A stretch of 64,000 nt of DNA from JB111 sp049856295 (GCF_049856295.1 NZ_JBNDMZ010000007.1:180129-244128); one strand, 5' to 3'; shown: positions 10,268 to 21,184, numbered from the stretch's first letter. Notes: generated from the sequence alone by a model not told the origin. Made by a program: numbers and translations.

Positions 10268-10330
10268 GCCCCCGAAACTACCCGGCCGCTCCGCCTCCGG
10301 CGGGAGCAGGCCGCACTAGGCTCGGTGACC

Positions 10331-11395
10331 GTGAAGATCCTCTCCGTCGTCGGTGCCCGCCCCCAGTTCGTCAAGCTCGCGCCGATCGCGCACGAGAGCG
10401 CCCGCCGGGGTGCCGAGCACCTCATCGTCCACACGGGCCAGCACTACGACCCGCTGCTGTCCGACGTCTTCTTCTCCGAGCTGGAGATCCCGGCGCCGGA
10501 CGTCCACCTCGGCGTGGGGTCGGGGAGCCACGGCCACCAGACCGGGTCGATGCTCGCCTCGATGGACGACGTGCTCACCGAGCACCGCCCCGACTGGGTG
10601 CTCGTCTACGGCGACACGAACTCCACGCTCGCCGGCGCCGTGGCCGCCGCGAAGCTGCACGTGCCGATCGCCCACCTCGAGGCGGGCCTGCGCTCGTTCA
10701 ACCGGCGGATGCCCGAGGAGATCAACCGCGTGCTCACCGACCACGCCGCGGACCTCCTGCTCGCGCCCACGCAGGTGGCGGCCGGGCACCTCGCGGACGA
10801 GGGGCTGGCCGGGCGCACCGTCGTCGTCGGCGACGTGATGACCGACGTCCTGCTCGCCACCCGCGAGGCCGTGGGCGACGCCCGCCCGGCAGCGCTGGAG
10901 GAGGAGGGACTGGCCGACGGCGAGTTCTACCTCGCCACCATCCACCGCGCGGAGTCCACCGACGACCCCGACCGGCTGCGCGCGATCGTGCAGTCCCTCG
11001 CGGGGCTCGACGCGCCGGTCCTGCTGCTCGCCCACCCGCGCCTCGTGGCCAAGGCCGAGGCGGCGGGCATCGACCTGTCCGGCGGCGCGCTGCGCACGCG
11101 CACGCCGCTCGGCTACCGGGACCTCGTGGCCGTGGCCGACCGGGCGCGCGGCGTCGTCACCGACTCGGGCGGCCTGCAGAAGGAGGCCTTCCTCCTGCGC
11201 ACGCCCTGCACCACGGTGCGGACCGAGACCGAGTGGGTCGAGACCGTCGAGCTCGGCTGGAACGTGCTCGTCGAGCCGGGCGACGCGTTGCTCGCGGCCG
11301 CCACCCGGCCGCGCCCCGCGGACACCGACGCCACCCCGTACGGCGACGGCGACGCCGCCGCCCGCGTGCTCGACGCCCTGCTCGCGCCCCGCTGA
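10331..11395 (+). CDS. wecB: UDP-N-acetylglucosamine 2-epimerase (non-hydrolysing)
   Basis: This cytoplasmic enzyme interconverts UDP-GlcNAc and UDP-ManNAc through elimination and re-addition of UDP. The 354 residues match the bacterial family. Diagnostic segments are VVGARPQFVKLAP at the N terminus, HTGQHYDPLLS, GDTNSTLAGA, AHLEAGLRSF, and TDSGGLQKEA in the UDP-binding half. I start at GTG 10331; a second in-frame GTG at 10325 is equally possible because no strong ribosome site separates them. The gene is divergent from the glycan operon holding the matching dehydrogenase, so the pair likely makes UDP-ManNAc uronate. Confidence 0.93.
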   Translation: MKILSVVGARPQFVKLAPIAHESARRGAEHLIVHTGQHYDPLLSDVFFSELEIPAPDVHLGVGSGSHGHQTGSMLASMDDVLTEHRPDWVLVYGDTNSTLAGAVAAAKLHVPIAHLEAGLRSFNRRMPEEINRVLTDHAADLLLAPTQVAAGHLADEGLAGRTVVVGDVMTDVLLATREAVGDARPAALEEEGLADGEFYLATIHRAESTDDPDRLRAIVQSLAGLDAPVLLLAHPRLVAKAEAAGIDLSGGALRTRTPLGYRDLVAVADRARGVVTDSGGLQKEAFLLRTPCTTVRTETEWVETVELGWNVLVEPGDALLAAATRPRPADTDATPYGDGDAAARVLDALLAPR

Positions 11396-11454
11396 CCAGC
11401 GTTCACCCTCACCCACCCGCTGCCCACACACGGCCGACACGACGGAGCCCCACC

Positions 11455-11856
11455 ATGACCACCGGCACCGACCCGCTCGACGACTGGGGCCCACAGGCAC
11501 CTGTGCACCGTGGACGCAGCGGCGGGGCCGACGCGCCCTCGGCCCACCACGCCTCCACCGGCGGCGCCGACGCCTCGCAGGCACCCGAGCGCTCGTCCGC
11601 GCCCTCCGGGACGGCCGCGGGGTTGCGCCGGACGCGGGCCTACGTGGTGGGTGCCATGGTCGTCGGTGACCTCGTCGTCATCGCGGTCGGCCTGTTCCTC
11701 TTCGAGCCACCGACCCGCTGGGTCGTCCTCGCCGCCGGAGTCCTCGGCTTCGCCGCGGCCGCCTACATGTGGAACCTGTACGGCCGGCAGATCAGGGGGC
11801 TCGAGGAGGACGAGGCAGGCATCCCGCGCGCGACCCCGCGCGACCCGAACGCCTGA
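11455..11856 (+). CDS. Small membrane protein, unknown
   Basis: A 133-residue protein that I do not recognise. The first 60 residues are polar and low-complexity (Gly, Ala, Ser). Two hydrophobic helices follow at about residues 65-85 and 90-107, and a short charged tail with RQIRGLEEDEAG ends it. An inside-out-inside hairpin in the cytoplasmic membrane is likely. The start ATG follows a GGAG-containing stretch. It stands alone behind wecB, 59 bases downstream, so co-transcription is possible. Confidence 0.6.
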   Translation: MTTGTDPLDDWGPQAPVHRGRSGGADAPSAHHASTGGADASQAPERSSAPSGTAAGLRRTRAYVVGAMVVGDLVVIAVGLFLFEPPTRWVVLAAGVLGFAAAAYMWNLYGRQIRGLEEDEAGIPRATPRDPNA

Positions 11857-11899
11857 TCCAGCACCTCCCCTCACTCACTCACCCACCCACCCACCGACC

Positions 11900-12409
11900 T
11901 CACCCGCGCGCCGCGAGTCCCCCGATCGCGAGCAGCGCCGTCGCCGCGGTCGCCGTCAGCGTGCGCCACGCGTTCCACCTGGTCCACGGCCGCTCGAACG
12001 CCGAACGGGCGGCAGCGAGCAGGCGATCGTCGTCGTCGGGCGCCCGGTCGAGCCGCTCGTTGAGCGGCACGTTGACCGCGAAGGTGATCGCGAGCGTGAG
12101 GACCGTCCCCGCGAGGCCGGCGACCAGCCAGGGCAGCGCGGATCCAGCTCCGTCGGCCCCGCCGGCGTCGTCCACCCTCGTCCACCCGAGCACCACGGCC
12201 GCGACGGTCGCGACCGGCGTCCCCACGAGGACCACCCCGAACAGCGGGTTGAGGATCGCCCGGTTGACCGACCGCATCGTGGCGACGAACGCGGCGTCGT
12301 CGACCCGGCGCAGGCCGGGCATCACCGCGCAGGTGAAGCCGAGGAAGAGTCCCGCGACGAGCCCGTTACCCACGGTGGCCGTGACCAGCGCGGCGGAGGC
12401 GGCACTCAT
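11900..12409 (-). CDS. DUF1772 (anthrone oxygenase-like) membrane protein
   Basis: The protein has 169 residues and four hydrophobic helices. The pattern NGLVAGLFLGFTCAVMPGL near the N terminus, and the later NVPLNERLDR, match DUF1772 proteins. The family name comes from a fungal anthrone oxygenase, but bacterial members are uncharacterised. The start ATG at 12409 overlaps the stop of the NmrA-like gene (ATGA), so the two are a coupled pair and may act together in a redox step. Confidence 0.8.
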   Translation of the reverse strand: MSAASAALVTATVGNGLVAGLFLGFTCAVMPGLRRVDDAAFVATMRSVNRAILNPLFGVVLVGTPVATVAAVVLGWTRVDDAGGADGAGSALPWLVAGLAGTVLTLAITFAVNVPLNERLDRAPDDDDRLLAAARSAFERPWTRWNAWRTLTATAATALLAIGGLAARG

Positions 12410-13284
12410 CGAACAGTCCCCACCGCAGCTCCTCCGACCAGCGCGCCGATCGTCTCCTCGACGGGCGTCGTCACGCGCACCGTCCGGTCGCCGCGGGGCG
12501 CGAGCAGCCCACGTGCGTCGGCGAGGTAGAGCTCGGCGAGACTCTCCGCGACGTGGGCGTCGAAGCCGGCGCCCGCGAGCGTGCCCGCCCACGCCTCCTC
12601 CGGTACGACGACGACGTGCAGCTCCCGCCCGAGCGCCCGGCCCAGGTGACCGGCGACCTCGGCCTCGGTGACCTCGGGCCCCAGCACGTCGACCACCTCG
12701 CTCGCCCCTCCCTGCTCTCGGATCAGCTGCGCGGCAACGGCCCCGACGTCGGCGGTGGCCCCGAGCGGCAGAGGCTCGTCGGCCGACGGCGCGAGGACCG
12801 GGTACACGCCCTCGGTACGCGCGACCTCGAGCACGTCGGTGACCTTCTCCTGGAAGTGCCCGGACCGCATCGCGGTCAGCACGCTCACCCCGCGCAGCGC
12901 CTCCTCGAGCCGGTGCAGGCCGTCGACCGGGCCGGTGCCGGCCCCGAGGTCCGCACCGCCCGAGGAGAGCAGCACGACGCGAGGCACCCCGGCATCCTCC
13001 ACGGCGCCCGCGATCGAGGCGGTGAGCCGGTCGGCGTGCGCATCGAGGTCGTCGGCGGTGAGGTCGAAGGGCAGGAGGGCGAACATCGCTTCCGCCCCGC
13101 GCAGGGCGTCGGTCAGGCCCGCGCGGTCCGCGAGGTCGACGACCCTTGCGTCGGCCCCGGCATCGCGCCACCGCTCGGCGTCCGCGTCGCGGCGCACGAG
13201 GACCCGCACCTCCTCCCCCTCGTCGAGCAGCCGGCGCGCGGCGGCCCCTCCGACCCGTCCCGTGGCTCCTGCGACTGCGTACAT
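12406..13284 (-). CDS. NmrA-like NAD(P)-binding protein
   Basis: An atypical short-chain reductase of 292 residues. The N-terminal nucleotide-binding loop is AGATGRVGGAAARRLLDEG, and RSGHFQEKVTD and a WAGTLAGAGF segment follow in the substrate part, as in NmrA/NAD(P)H azoreductase-like proteins. The start is ATG 13284; the longer upstream frame lacks family similarity. It is transcribed divergently from the AraC-family gene at 13443, which probably controls this pair. Its substrate is unknown. Confidence 0.85.
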   Translation of the reverse strand: MYAVAGATGRVGGAAARRLLDEGEEVRVLVRRDADAERWRDAGADARVVDLADRAGLTDALRGAEAMFALLPFDLTADDLDAHADRLTASIAGAVEDAGVPRVVLLSSGGADLGAGTGPVDGLHRLEEALRGVSVLTAMRSGHFQEKVTDVLEVARTEGVYPVLAPSADEPLPLGATADVGAVAAQLIREQGGASEVVDVLGPEVTEAEVAGHLGRALGRELHVVVVPEEAWAGTLAGAGFDAHVAESLAELYLADARGLLAPRGDRTVRVTTPVEETIGALVGGAAVGTVR

Positions 13285-13442
13285 GGCGTCCTCCCCGATG
13301 TCGGTGCCGACCGGCGTGCCCGGCGCGGCACCACCGACGCTAGAAGCTCCCTCCAGGCGTTCCCAGCCCCGTTCCGCCGTCGTTCTTGTCCGATCGTCCG
13401 GAAGCACTGTCGCGACCCGGCCGGATACGCAAGGCTGAGGTC

Positions 13443-14405
13443 ATGCTGACGACACCCTGGGAGACCCGCGACCGGCTCGCGCGGGCCCTGCAGACGCTGC
13501 GGATGCGCGGCATCTTCTACGGGCACTCCGAGCTGACCGCGCCGTGGTCGCTGCGGATGCCGACCGTGCCCGACTCGCTCAGCTTCCACGTCGTCACGTC
13601 GGGGGCCTGCCGGCTCGAGGTCGGGGGCAGCGACCCGGTCGAGCTCGGCCCCGGCGATCTCGCGCTGGTCCCGCACGGGCGCGGGCACGACATCGCGAGC
13701 GGCGAGGGCGCCGGCACGCCGCGTCCCGTCGAGGACCTCCCCCAGGAGTGGCTGGGCGAGCACTACGCGGTCCTCGAGCACGGCGGTGGCGGCGCGCACA
13801 CCCGGCTGATCTGCGGGATCGTCGGCTTCGACGAGCCGGCCGCGCGCGAGCTGACGAGCCGCCTGCCGGCCGTCCTCACCGTCGACGCCGACGCCTCCCC
13901 GGTCGGCTCGGCGATCCGCGACACGCTCCGCCTCATGGTCGACGAGCTCACCCGCCCGCGCGCCGGCAGCGAGGCCGTGGCCACCCGGCTGGCTGACATC
14001 CTCGTGGTCCAGGTCATCCGGGACTGGCTCGCGCACGACGACGCCGCACGGGACGGTTGGCTCACCGCCCTGCGGGACGACCGCATCGGCCGCGCGCTCG
14101 ACGCGATCCACGCCGAGCCGGGCGGCGACTGGAGCGTGGATCGGCTCGCGCGCACCGCCACGATGTCCCGGTCGACGTTCGCGGCGCGGTTCTCCGAGCT
14201 GGTCGGCGAGACGCCGAACGGGTACCTCACCCGGTGGCGGATGCGGCTGGCCCAGGAGCGGCTCGCCGGCGGCGACGCGACGGCCGCCCAGGTCGCCGCC
14301 GAGCTCGGCTACCGGTCCGACGCCGCCTTCAGCCGCGCGTTCGTCCGTGCGGTCGGCCGGACGCCGGGGGCCGTCAGGGCGGCCGCGCGCGCGATCTCCA
14401 CCTGA
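13443..14405 (+). CDS. AraC-family transcriptional regulator (cupin sensor)
   Basis: A DNA-binding regulator of 320 residues. An N-terminal cupin-like sensor occupies roughly residues 10-190. The C-terminal double helix-turn-helix spans about residues 215-315, with the second helix pair in AAQVAAELGYRSDAAFSRAF, a textbook AraC signature followed by GRTPGAVR. Proteins with this cupin_6 type sensor usually sit next to redox genes that they control. The divergent NmrA-like/DUF1772 pair, with 158 bases between starts, is the obvious target. Confidence 0.9.
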   Translation: MLTTPWETRDRLARALQTLRMRGIFYGHSELTAPWSLRMPTVPDSLSFHVVTSGACRLEVGGSDPVELGPGDLALVPHGRGHDIASGEGAGTPRPVEDLPQEWLGEHYAVLEHGGGGAHTRLICGIVGFDEPAARELTSRLPAVLTVDADASPVGSAIRDTLRLMVDELTRPRAGSEAVATRLADILVVQVIRDWLAHDDAARDGWLTALRDDRIGRALDAIHAEPGGDWSVDRLARTATMSRSTFAARFSELVGETPNGYLTRWRMRLAQERLAGGDATAAQVAAELGYRSDAAFSRAFVRAVGRTPGAVRAAARAIST

Positions 14406-14439
14406 GCCTCCCCGTCACGCCGACCGCGGCCACGAGAGG

Positions 14440-15657
14440 TCAGCCGGACGAGGAACCCCGTCGCTCGCGCGCGGCCCGGTCAGCCGCGTCGGGTGGGTCC
14501 GCCGGTGAGTGCGCGCCGGACGCGTCCTCCGGGGCGGGCGGTTCGACCGCCTCGGGCGCGCCGGACGCGTCGTCCGGGGCCGCTGCCTCGGTACGAGCCG
14601 ACCGGGCGGACGCCCCACCGCCCCCGTCGCCGAGCACGAGGCGGCGCAGCCACCGGGGCTCGGCCAGGATCCCGTCGAACGGCAGCTTGTCGCACACGAC
14701 CCTGAGCAGCACTGGGACACCTACCGCGTACACGAGGAGAAGGAGGACGACGACTCCGGGTCGGGGCTCGGCGAAGGCGCGAGCCGGGCCCTCCACCAGC
14801 CATAGCCCCACAAGCAACAAGGGCATGTGGGCCACGTAGATCGGAAGGGTACGCCGCCCCAGCCAACTCCACAGCGCGAACCCTGGTATCCGTGAAAGTC
14901 CGATACCTACGAGTGCGACAGCCGTTAGGCCGAGTAGCGCCAGCAGTACGACGTCGGTCCGGTTGTTCGTTAGGACTAGGTCGAACTCGTTACGAGCGAT
15001 TGCAAGGGGAATGAAGCAGAGCGCCGAGATCGCGCCCAGCACGACCAGCCACCGCTGCCGTACGCGAAGGGCAGGGGCGACGAGGAAGCCGATGAGGAAG
15101 AACGGCGCGTAGGTGAAGAGCGGCACCGTTTGCCTGCCGAGGTTCGGGAGTTCCGGGCTCAACAACATCGCCAACGCAACGGCAACGATCAGCACGGGGT
15201 AGGAACGCAGGAGTCGCGCCATCAGCGTCATGACGGCAAGTGCCCAGATGAACCACAAGTAGTCCTCAGGCAGCAGCGCTTGCTCGAGTGCCCACGCCGC
15301 CACCCCGTCCGGCAACGTCGTCGCGACCGAGAAGCGCCAGCTCCGCACTACGAGTTCGACGAGTAGCCAGACCCCCAAGACCCACGCCATGGGAACGATG
15401 CGTGTGCCTATCACCGTCCGCCAGCTTCGCGAGGCAGCATGGAGAAATAGGGCACCAGAGAGCGCGAACAGAGCAGGGATACGGATGGCCTGCGCCACCC
15501 GCACCGCAGGCTCCAACTCAGGGAACGGCATACCCCCCATACGCATGAAGTAGAGAGTGTGCCCAAGCACGACGAGAACAACGAGAAATCCACGCGCGGC
15601 ATCGATCCACGCGACGCGGCCACGGCTGGGCTGTGCGGACTCGTCGCCGGGGCTCAC
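14440..15657 (-). CDS. Acyltransferase 3 family membrane protein
   Basis: This integral membrane O-acyltransferase probably acetylates a surface polysaccharide or related acceptor. About ten helices are visible. The family hallmark RVAWIDAARGFLVVLVVLGH, with the catalytic-type histidine in helix 1, is followed by RIVPMAWVLGVWLL. The last 50 residues are a polar Ala/Pro/Asp tail with repeated (P/A)DDASGA units. I chose GTG 15657; the frame runs upstream to 15729. Third-position GC is visibly lower between 14770 and 15640 than in the neighbours, whereas the tail is fully GC-rich. This suggests recent acquisition, or fusion of a foreign membrane core to a local tail. Confidence 0.82.
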   Translation of the reverse strand: MSPGDESAQPSRGRVAWIDAARGFLVVLVVLGHTLYFMRMGGMPFPELEPAVRVAQAIRIPALFALSGALFLHAASRSWRTVIGTRIVPMAWVLGVWLLVELVVRSWRFSVATTLPDGVAAWALEQALLPEDYLWFIWALAVMTLMARLLRSYPVLIVAVALAMLLSPELPNLGRQTVPLFTYAPFFLIGFLVAPALRVRQRWLVVLGAISALCFIPLAIARNEFDLVLTNNRTDVVLLALLGLTAVALVGIGLSRIPGFALWSWLGRRTLPIYVAHMPLLLVGLWLVEGPARAFAEPRPGVVVLLLLVYAVGVPVLLRVVCDKLPFDGILAEPRWLRRLVLGDGGGGASARSARTEAAAPDDASGAPEAVEPPAPEDASGAHSPADPPDAADRAARERRGSSSG

Positions 15658-15915
15658 GCGACGACCACGGTGCGCACGTCGTCGGGCCGCATCCAATGGT
15701 GGGGGTCGGCGATTCTCCGCCACACACACCGGATGCCAAGGCTCATCCCGTCGAGGCTACCGGAAACCGCCCGACGCTCCGGTGCCCACTTCTCCTCGGC
15801 TTGTTTCGCTCTGCGCGGGTACCCGTGCTCGAGGAAGAACTCCCCTCCCGAGGTCCTGCGCCGTGCGGACATGACCGAGACCATGGTCGCCGATCGCTAC
15901 CGGCACGGAGGACCC

Positions 15916-16737
15916 ATGACGTACGACGCCGCAGGACCACCCGATGGACCGCCCCGGGGCACCCCGTCGCAGGGCACCCCGCCGCGGGGCACCCCGCCGC
16001 AGACCGGCGTACACGTGCCGCACCCGCGCGGCGAGGTGATCACCGGCCTCGCCGTCGACTCCTCCACCGCCACGACACGCCTCGTCGGCTACGGCGTCGG
16101 CGTGGTGGTGGGGCTCGTGATCGCCGGGTACCACGGCGTCCAGCTCGTCCGCGCGCTCGGGTCGGGCGACGCGCAGACCTCCGACTACGTGACTCCGCTC
16201 GGCCTGTCCGTCGTCGGACTCGGCGTGATCGCCGTCTTCGGCATCGCGATCGGGCAGGTCGTGCGGGGTCGCCGCGAGGGCGACGACGCGATCGACCTGC
16301 TCGTCACGCCGTCCGGCGTCGTCGGTCCCGGCGGGCTCGGGATCCCGTGGGACGAGATGCACCAGGTCGTGGTCGACGCGCTCCCGCTCGGCACCGGGTC
16401 CACCCTCGTGCAGCGGATCTCGACGATGTCCCGGGAGCGGGCGATCCGGCGCCCCGACCGCGACATGACCGCCCGCGAGTACAAGCGCAGGGTGCGGAGC
16501 CACGAGCAGGCGGTCGCGCGCCGCACCCCGGTCCTCGTCGTAGTCGAGCTGCGCGACCCGTCGGGCGTCCTCGCGCGCGCCGCCACCGAGCGACAGCGCG
16601 GCGCCGTCGTGCCGAACCACCGCCCCCCGCACGTCCGCATCGAGCTGACCGAGCACCCCGGGGACGAGATCGCGCACGTCCTCACGGCCCTCGATCAGCA
16701 GCTCGGCGAGCACGGCCTGCTCCTCCACCGGCGCTGA
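15916..16737 (+). CDS. Two-helix membrane protein with PH-like domain, family member 1
   Basis: A 273-residue protein. The start ATG has GGAGG five bases upstream. A Gly/Pro/Thr-rich N terminus contains a PP(R/S)GTP repeat. Two membrane helices follow at about residues 60-80 and 95-120. The C-terminal domain begins GDDAIDLLVTPSGVVGPGGL and continues GIPWDEM. That pattern recurs in the next gene and in 45968-46609. The IPW-(D/Y)-E block resembles bacterial PH-domain proteins, where it forms the first strands; this is inference. Role unknown. Confidence 0.75.
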   Translation: MTYDAAGPPDGPPRGTPSQGTPPRGTPPQTGVHVPHPRGEVITGLAVDSSTATTRLVGYGVGVVVGLVIAGYHGVQLVRALGSGDAQTSDYVTPLGLSVVGLGVIAVFGIAIGQVVRGRREGDDAIDLLVTPSGVVGPGGLGIPWDEMHQVVVDALPLGTGSTLVQRISTMSRERAIRRPDRDMTAREYKRRVRSHEQAVARRTPVLVVVELRDPSGVLARAATERQRGAVVPNHRPPHVRIELTEHPGDEIAHVLTALDQQLGEHGLLLHRR

Positions 16738-16738
16738 C

Positions 16739-17560
16739 GTGCCGCAGCGCGAGACGCGCGAGCCGTACCCGGCCTCGCGACCGCACCCGGGGCCGCAGCC
16801 GCACGGTCCGCAGCCCTACGACACCCCCGCGGTCGGCCGAGGCCACGTCGTCGCGGGCCTGGGCGCGAACCGGAAGGAGGCCGGCGAACGGATCACCATC
16901 TACTGCGTCCTCCTGGTCGCCGTCGCTGCGCTCGCCGTCTGGCTCGTCGTCGGCCTCGTCGACTCCCTCACCCCGGAGCGCGTCGGTCCCCTCCAGGTCG
17001 AGATGCCGTGGTCCCCGATCCCGACGGCGATCATCTCTGTCGTCCTCGTCCACGTCCTCGGCGCGATCGGGGTCCTCGTCGTCGGCATCGTCCAGCAGGA
17101 CCGGCGGCGCACGTCCGGCGACGAGGCGATCCAGCTCCTCGTCACCACGGCCGGCCTCACCGGGCCGGGCGGGCTCGACATCCCCTGGGACGAGATCCGG
17201 GGCGTGCGCGTCGGCCCGCTCCCGATCGCCCACGGAGCCGACGCCGTCGAGATCGGTGGCATCTGGCTCCTCTCGAGCCTCGGTCGCACGAGGCGACAGG
17301 GGCAGTACCTCGCGGGCCGGGCCGCCGGGCACTCGGTCCGCTCCCGCCCACCGGTGCTCGTGCTCATCGACCTCGTCACGCCCGCCGGCGTCATCGAGCG
17401 GGCCGTCACGGACCGGCAGCGCCGCGCGGTCCACGTCGCCGGACTCACGTCGCACGTGCGGGTCGAGCTGACGGACCAGCCGGCCGACCGCCTCGAGTTC
17501 GTCGTCCGCGTCCTCGCCGAGGAGCTGGGCCGCCGCGGGCGCGGGCTGTACCAGCTCTGA
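16739..17560 (+). CDS. Two-helix membrane protein with PH-like domain, family member 2
   Basis: A 273-residue paralogue of the preceding gene, starting at a GTG one base after its stop, so the two are surely co-transcribed. The order is the same: a Pro-rich N terminus, two helices at about residues 52-72 and 90-115, then GDEAIQLLVTTAGLTGPGGL and DIPWDEI, and a C-terminal HVRVELTDQPADRLEF segment that also matches the first copy. The two copies are of equal length, although the spacing around the helices differs. Function is unknown; a membrane-associated homo- or hetero-oligomer is plausible. Confidence 0.75.
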   Translation: MPQRETREPYPASRPHPGPQPHGPQPYDTPAVGRGHVVAGLGANRKEAGERITIYCVLLVAVAALAVWLVVGLVDSLTPERVGPLQVEMPWSPIPTAIISVVLVHVLGAIGVLVVGIVQQDRRRTSGDEAIQLLVTTAGLTGPGGLDIPWDEIRGVRVGPLPIAHGADAVEIGGIWLLSSLGRTRRQGQYLAGRAAGHSVRSRPPVLVLIDLVTPAGVIERAVTDRQRRAVHVAGLTSHVRVELTDQPADRLEFVVRVLAEELGRRGRGLYQL

Positions 17561-17591
17561 CGGACCTGGCCCGGACACGTCCCGTGCACGG

Positions 17592-17629
17592 ACGACGGCC
17601 CCGGACCTGGGAAGGTCCGGGGCCGTCGT
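17592..17629. terminator. Bidirectional terminator
   Basis: A perfect 17-base-pair stem (17592-17608 with 17613-17629) and a four-base GGGA loop lie between the convergent stops at 17560 (+) and 17656 (-). It is very GC-rich with little T tract, as is usual in actinobacteria. It should terminate both the membrane-protein pair and the gcl operon. Confidence 0.85.
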
Positions 17630-17655
17630 TCAACGCGATCGGTCGAGCAGCACCG

Positions 17656-19431
<1,776 letters not shown>

Positions 19432-19457
19432 GTCGATCTCCTAGGGGGTTCGGTGGG

Positions 19458-20336
19458 TCACTCGCGCCCGGACAGGCGGGCGATGGTCTGGAAGAGGCCG
19501 GAGTGGTCGAGCGAGCCGTCCCCGGTGGCGAGCGCGGCGGCCATGAGCTGACCGACGAGCGCGCCGACGGGGGCGACGACGCCCTCCTCGCGCGCGGCCG
19601 ACGTGAAGATGCCGAGGTCCTTGTGGTGCAGCTCGATCCGGAAGCCCGGGTCGAAGGACCGGTCGAGGATCTTCTGCGCCTTCTGGTCGAGCACCTTGGA
19701 CCCGGCGAGACCGCCGCCGAGGACCTCGATCGCGGCCGAGGTGTCGACGCCGTACGCCTCGAGGAACACGACCGCCTCGGCCAGCAGCGCGATGTTGCCG
19801 GCGACGATCAGCTGGTTCGCGGCCTTGACGGTCTGCCCGGAGCCGGACGGGCCGACGTGGACGATCGTCTTGCCCACGACGTCGAAGATCTCCTTCGCCG
19901 CGGCGAAGTCCTCCTCCGCCCCGCCGACCATGATCGACAGCGCCGCGTTCTTGGCGCCGGCCTCGCCGCCGGAGACGGGTGCGTCGAGCAGGCGGATGCC
20001 CTTCTCCTTCGCCTCCTCGGCGAGCTCGACGGTGACGTCGGGCCGGATCGAGGAGAAGTCGATGACGAGCGTGCCCTGCGCGGCGTTCGCGTACACGCCG
20101 TCCTCGCCGGTGAGGACGTCGCGCACGTCCGGGGAGTCCGGAACCATGACGGCGACGACGTCGGCGCCGGTCACGGCCTCCGCCACTGAGGAGGCGGCGA
20201 TGCCTCCCGCCTCGACGAGGGGGGCGGTCTTGTCGGGCGTGCGGTTGTAGCCCCGCACGGTGTGCCCGGCGTTCTGCAGGTGGACGGCCATCGGGCTGCC
20301 CATGATGCCGAGGCCGATGAAGGCGATGGTGCTCAT
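19458..20336 (-). CDS. glxR: Tartronate semialdehyde reductase
   Basis: It reduces tartronate semialdehyde to D-glycerate with NAD(P)H in the cytoplasm. The 292-residue protein starts with the dinucleotide loop IAFIGLGIMGSPMA. The substrate-binding signature LLDAPVSGGEAGA follows at about residue 117, and the catalytic lysine lies in QTVKAANQL at about residue 170. All are typical of the beta-hydroxyacid dehydrogenase family. The chosen ATG at 20336 has GGGGA upstream. The gcl gene follows 26 bases downstream and hyi lies 35 bases upstream, so the three are one transcript. Confidence 0.95.
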   Translation of the reverse strand: MSTIAFIGLGIMGSPMAVHLQNAGHTVRGYNRTPDKTAPLVEAGGIAASSVAEAVTGADVVAVMVPDSPDVRDVLTGEDGVYANAAQGTLVIDFSSIRPDVTVELAEEAKEKGIRLLDAPVSGGEAGAKNAALSIMVGGAEEDFAAAKEIFDVVGKTIVHVGPSGSGQTVKAANQLIVAGNIALLAEAVVFLEAYGVDTSAAIEVLGGGLAGSKVLDQKAQKILDRSFDPGFRIELHHKDLGIFTSAAREEGVVAPVGALVGQLMAAALATGDGSLDHSGLFQTIARLSGRE

Positions 20337-20371
20337 TGGTCGGTCCCCAATCTGTGAGGTGGTCGTGAGGG

Positions 20372-21184
20372 TCAGGCGGAGCGCTGCTCGCGCGGGAGCC
20401 AGGCGAACGGGTCGGCGTCGGCGGTCTTGTACTCGAGCCCGACGGGGCCCGTGTAGCCGGTCGCCCGGACGTCGTCGATCCAGCGGGTGATCGGCAGGTC
20501 GCCGCTGCCGGGCGCGCCGCGCCCGGGGGCGTCGGCGATCTGCACGTGAGCGATCCGGTCGGCGTAGGCCGCGATGTCGGCGTCGACGTCGGAGCCGTTG
20601 ACGGCCAGGTGGTACACGTCGAGCAGGAGGCCGAGGTTCGTGGCACCGTGCTCGTCCCGCACCCGGTCGAGGACCCCGACGACGTCGGCAGAGGTCTTCA
20701 GCGGGTAGGCGTCGGCCCCGGAGACGGGCTCGAGGAGGATCGTGCCGCCGATGCGGTCGACCGCCTGGGCGGCGAGCGCGAGGTTCTCGGCGCCGAGGGC
20801 GTCCTGCTCGGCCGGGTCCACGCCGTCGACGCGCTTGCCGTAGAGCGCGTTGAAGGCGCGGCAGCCGGTGCGCTCGCCGATCGCGGTGACGACGTCGAGG
20901 TTCGCGCGCAGCTCGGCGGAGCGCTCGGGCCACGAGATCAGGCCGCGGTCGCCGCCGGGCATGTCGCCCGCGTTGAGGTTGAGGCCGGTCAGCTGGACGC
21001 CGGCGTCGTCGATCGCCTTGAGGAGCGCGTCGATCTCGTCCTGCTCCGGCGTCGAGGTCGGGAAGTGCCACCACAGCTCGATGCCGTCGAAGCCTGCCGC
21101 AGCCGCGGCCGCAGGGCGCTCGAGGAGCGGGAGGTCGGTGAGCAGGATCGAGCAGTTGACGGTGTAGAGGACGTCGTCGGCCAT
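20372..21184 (-). CDS. hyi: Hydroxypyruvate isomerase
   Basis: It interconverts hydroxypyruvate and tartronate semialdehyde. The 270-residue TIM barrel has the family pattern VNCSILLTDLPLLERPAAA, GFDGIELWW, the metal or acid residue Glu in LLEPVSGADAYPL, HVQIADAPGRGAP and a final LEYK. The start at 21184 has AAGGA upstream; the longer open frame would run through the regulatory region. It is the first gene of the glyoxylate operon, with the strong double operator at 21195-21230 just upstream of its start codon. Confidence 0.93.
   Translation of the reverse strand: MADDVLYTVNCSILLTDLPLLERPAAAAAAGFDGIELWWHFPTSTPEQDEIDALLKAIDDAGVQLTGLNLNAGDMPGGDRGLISWPERSAELRANLDVVTAIGERTGCRAFNALYGKRVDGVDPAEQDALGAENLALAAQAVDRIGGTILLEPVSGADAYPLKTSADVVGVLDRVRDEHGATNLGLLLDVYHLAVNGSDVDADIAAYADRIAHVQIADAPGRGAPGSGDLPITRWIDDVRATGYTGPVGLEYKTADADPFAWLPREQRSA

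Noticed and set aside
8603..10330. A long in-frame extension upstream of the UDP-GlcNAc 2-epimerase
   Set aside because: Family similarity begins at 10331. The extension is antisense to two glycosyltransferases.
11393..11454. Terminator after the UDP-GlcNAc 2-epimerase
   Set aside because: Only a four-base-pair stem (CGCT/AGCG) is visible, too weak to call.
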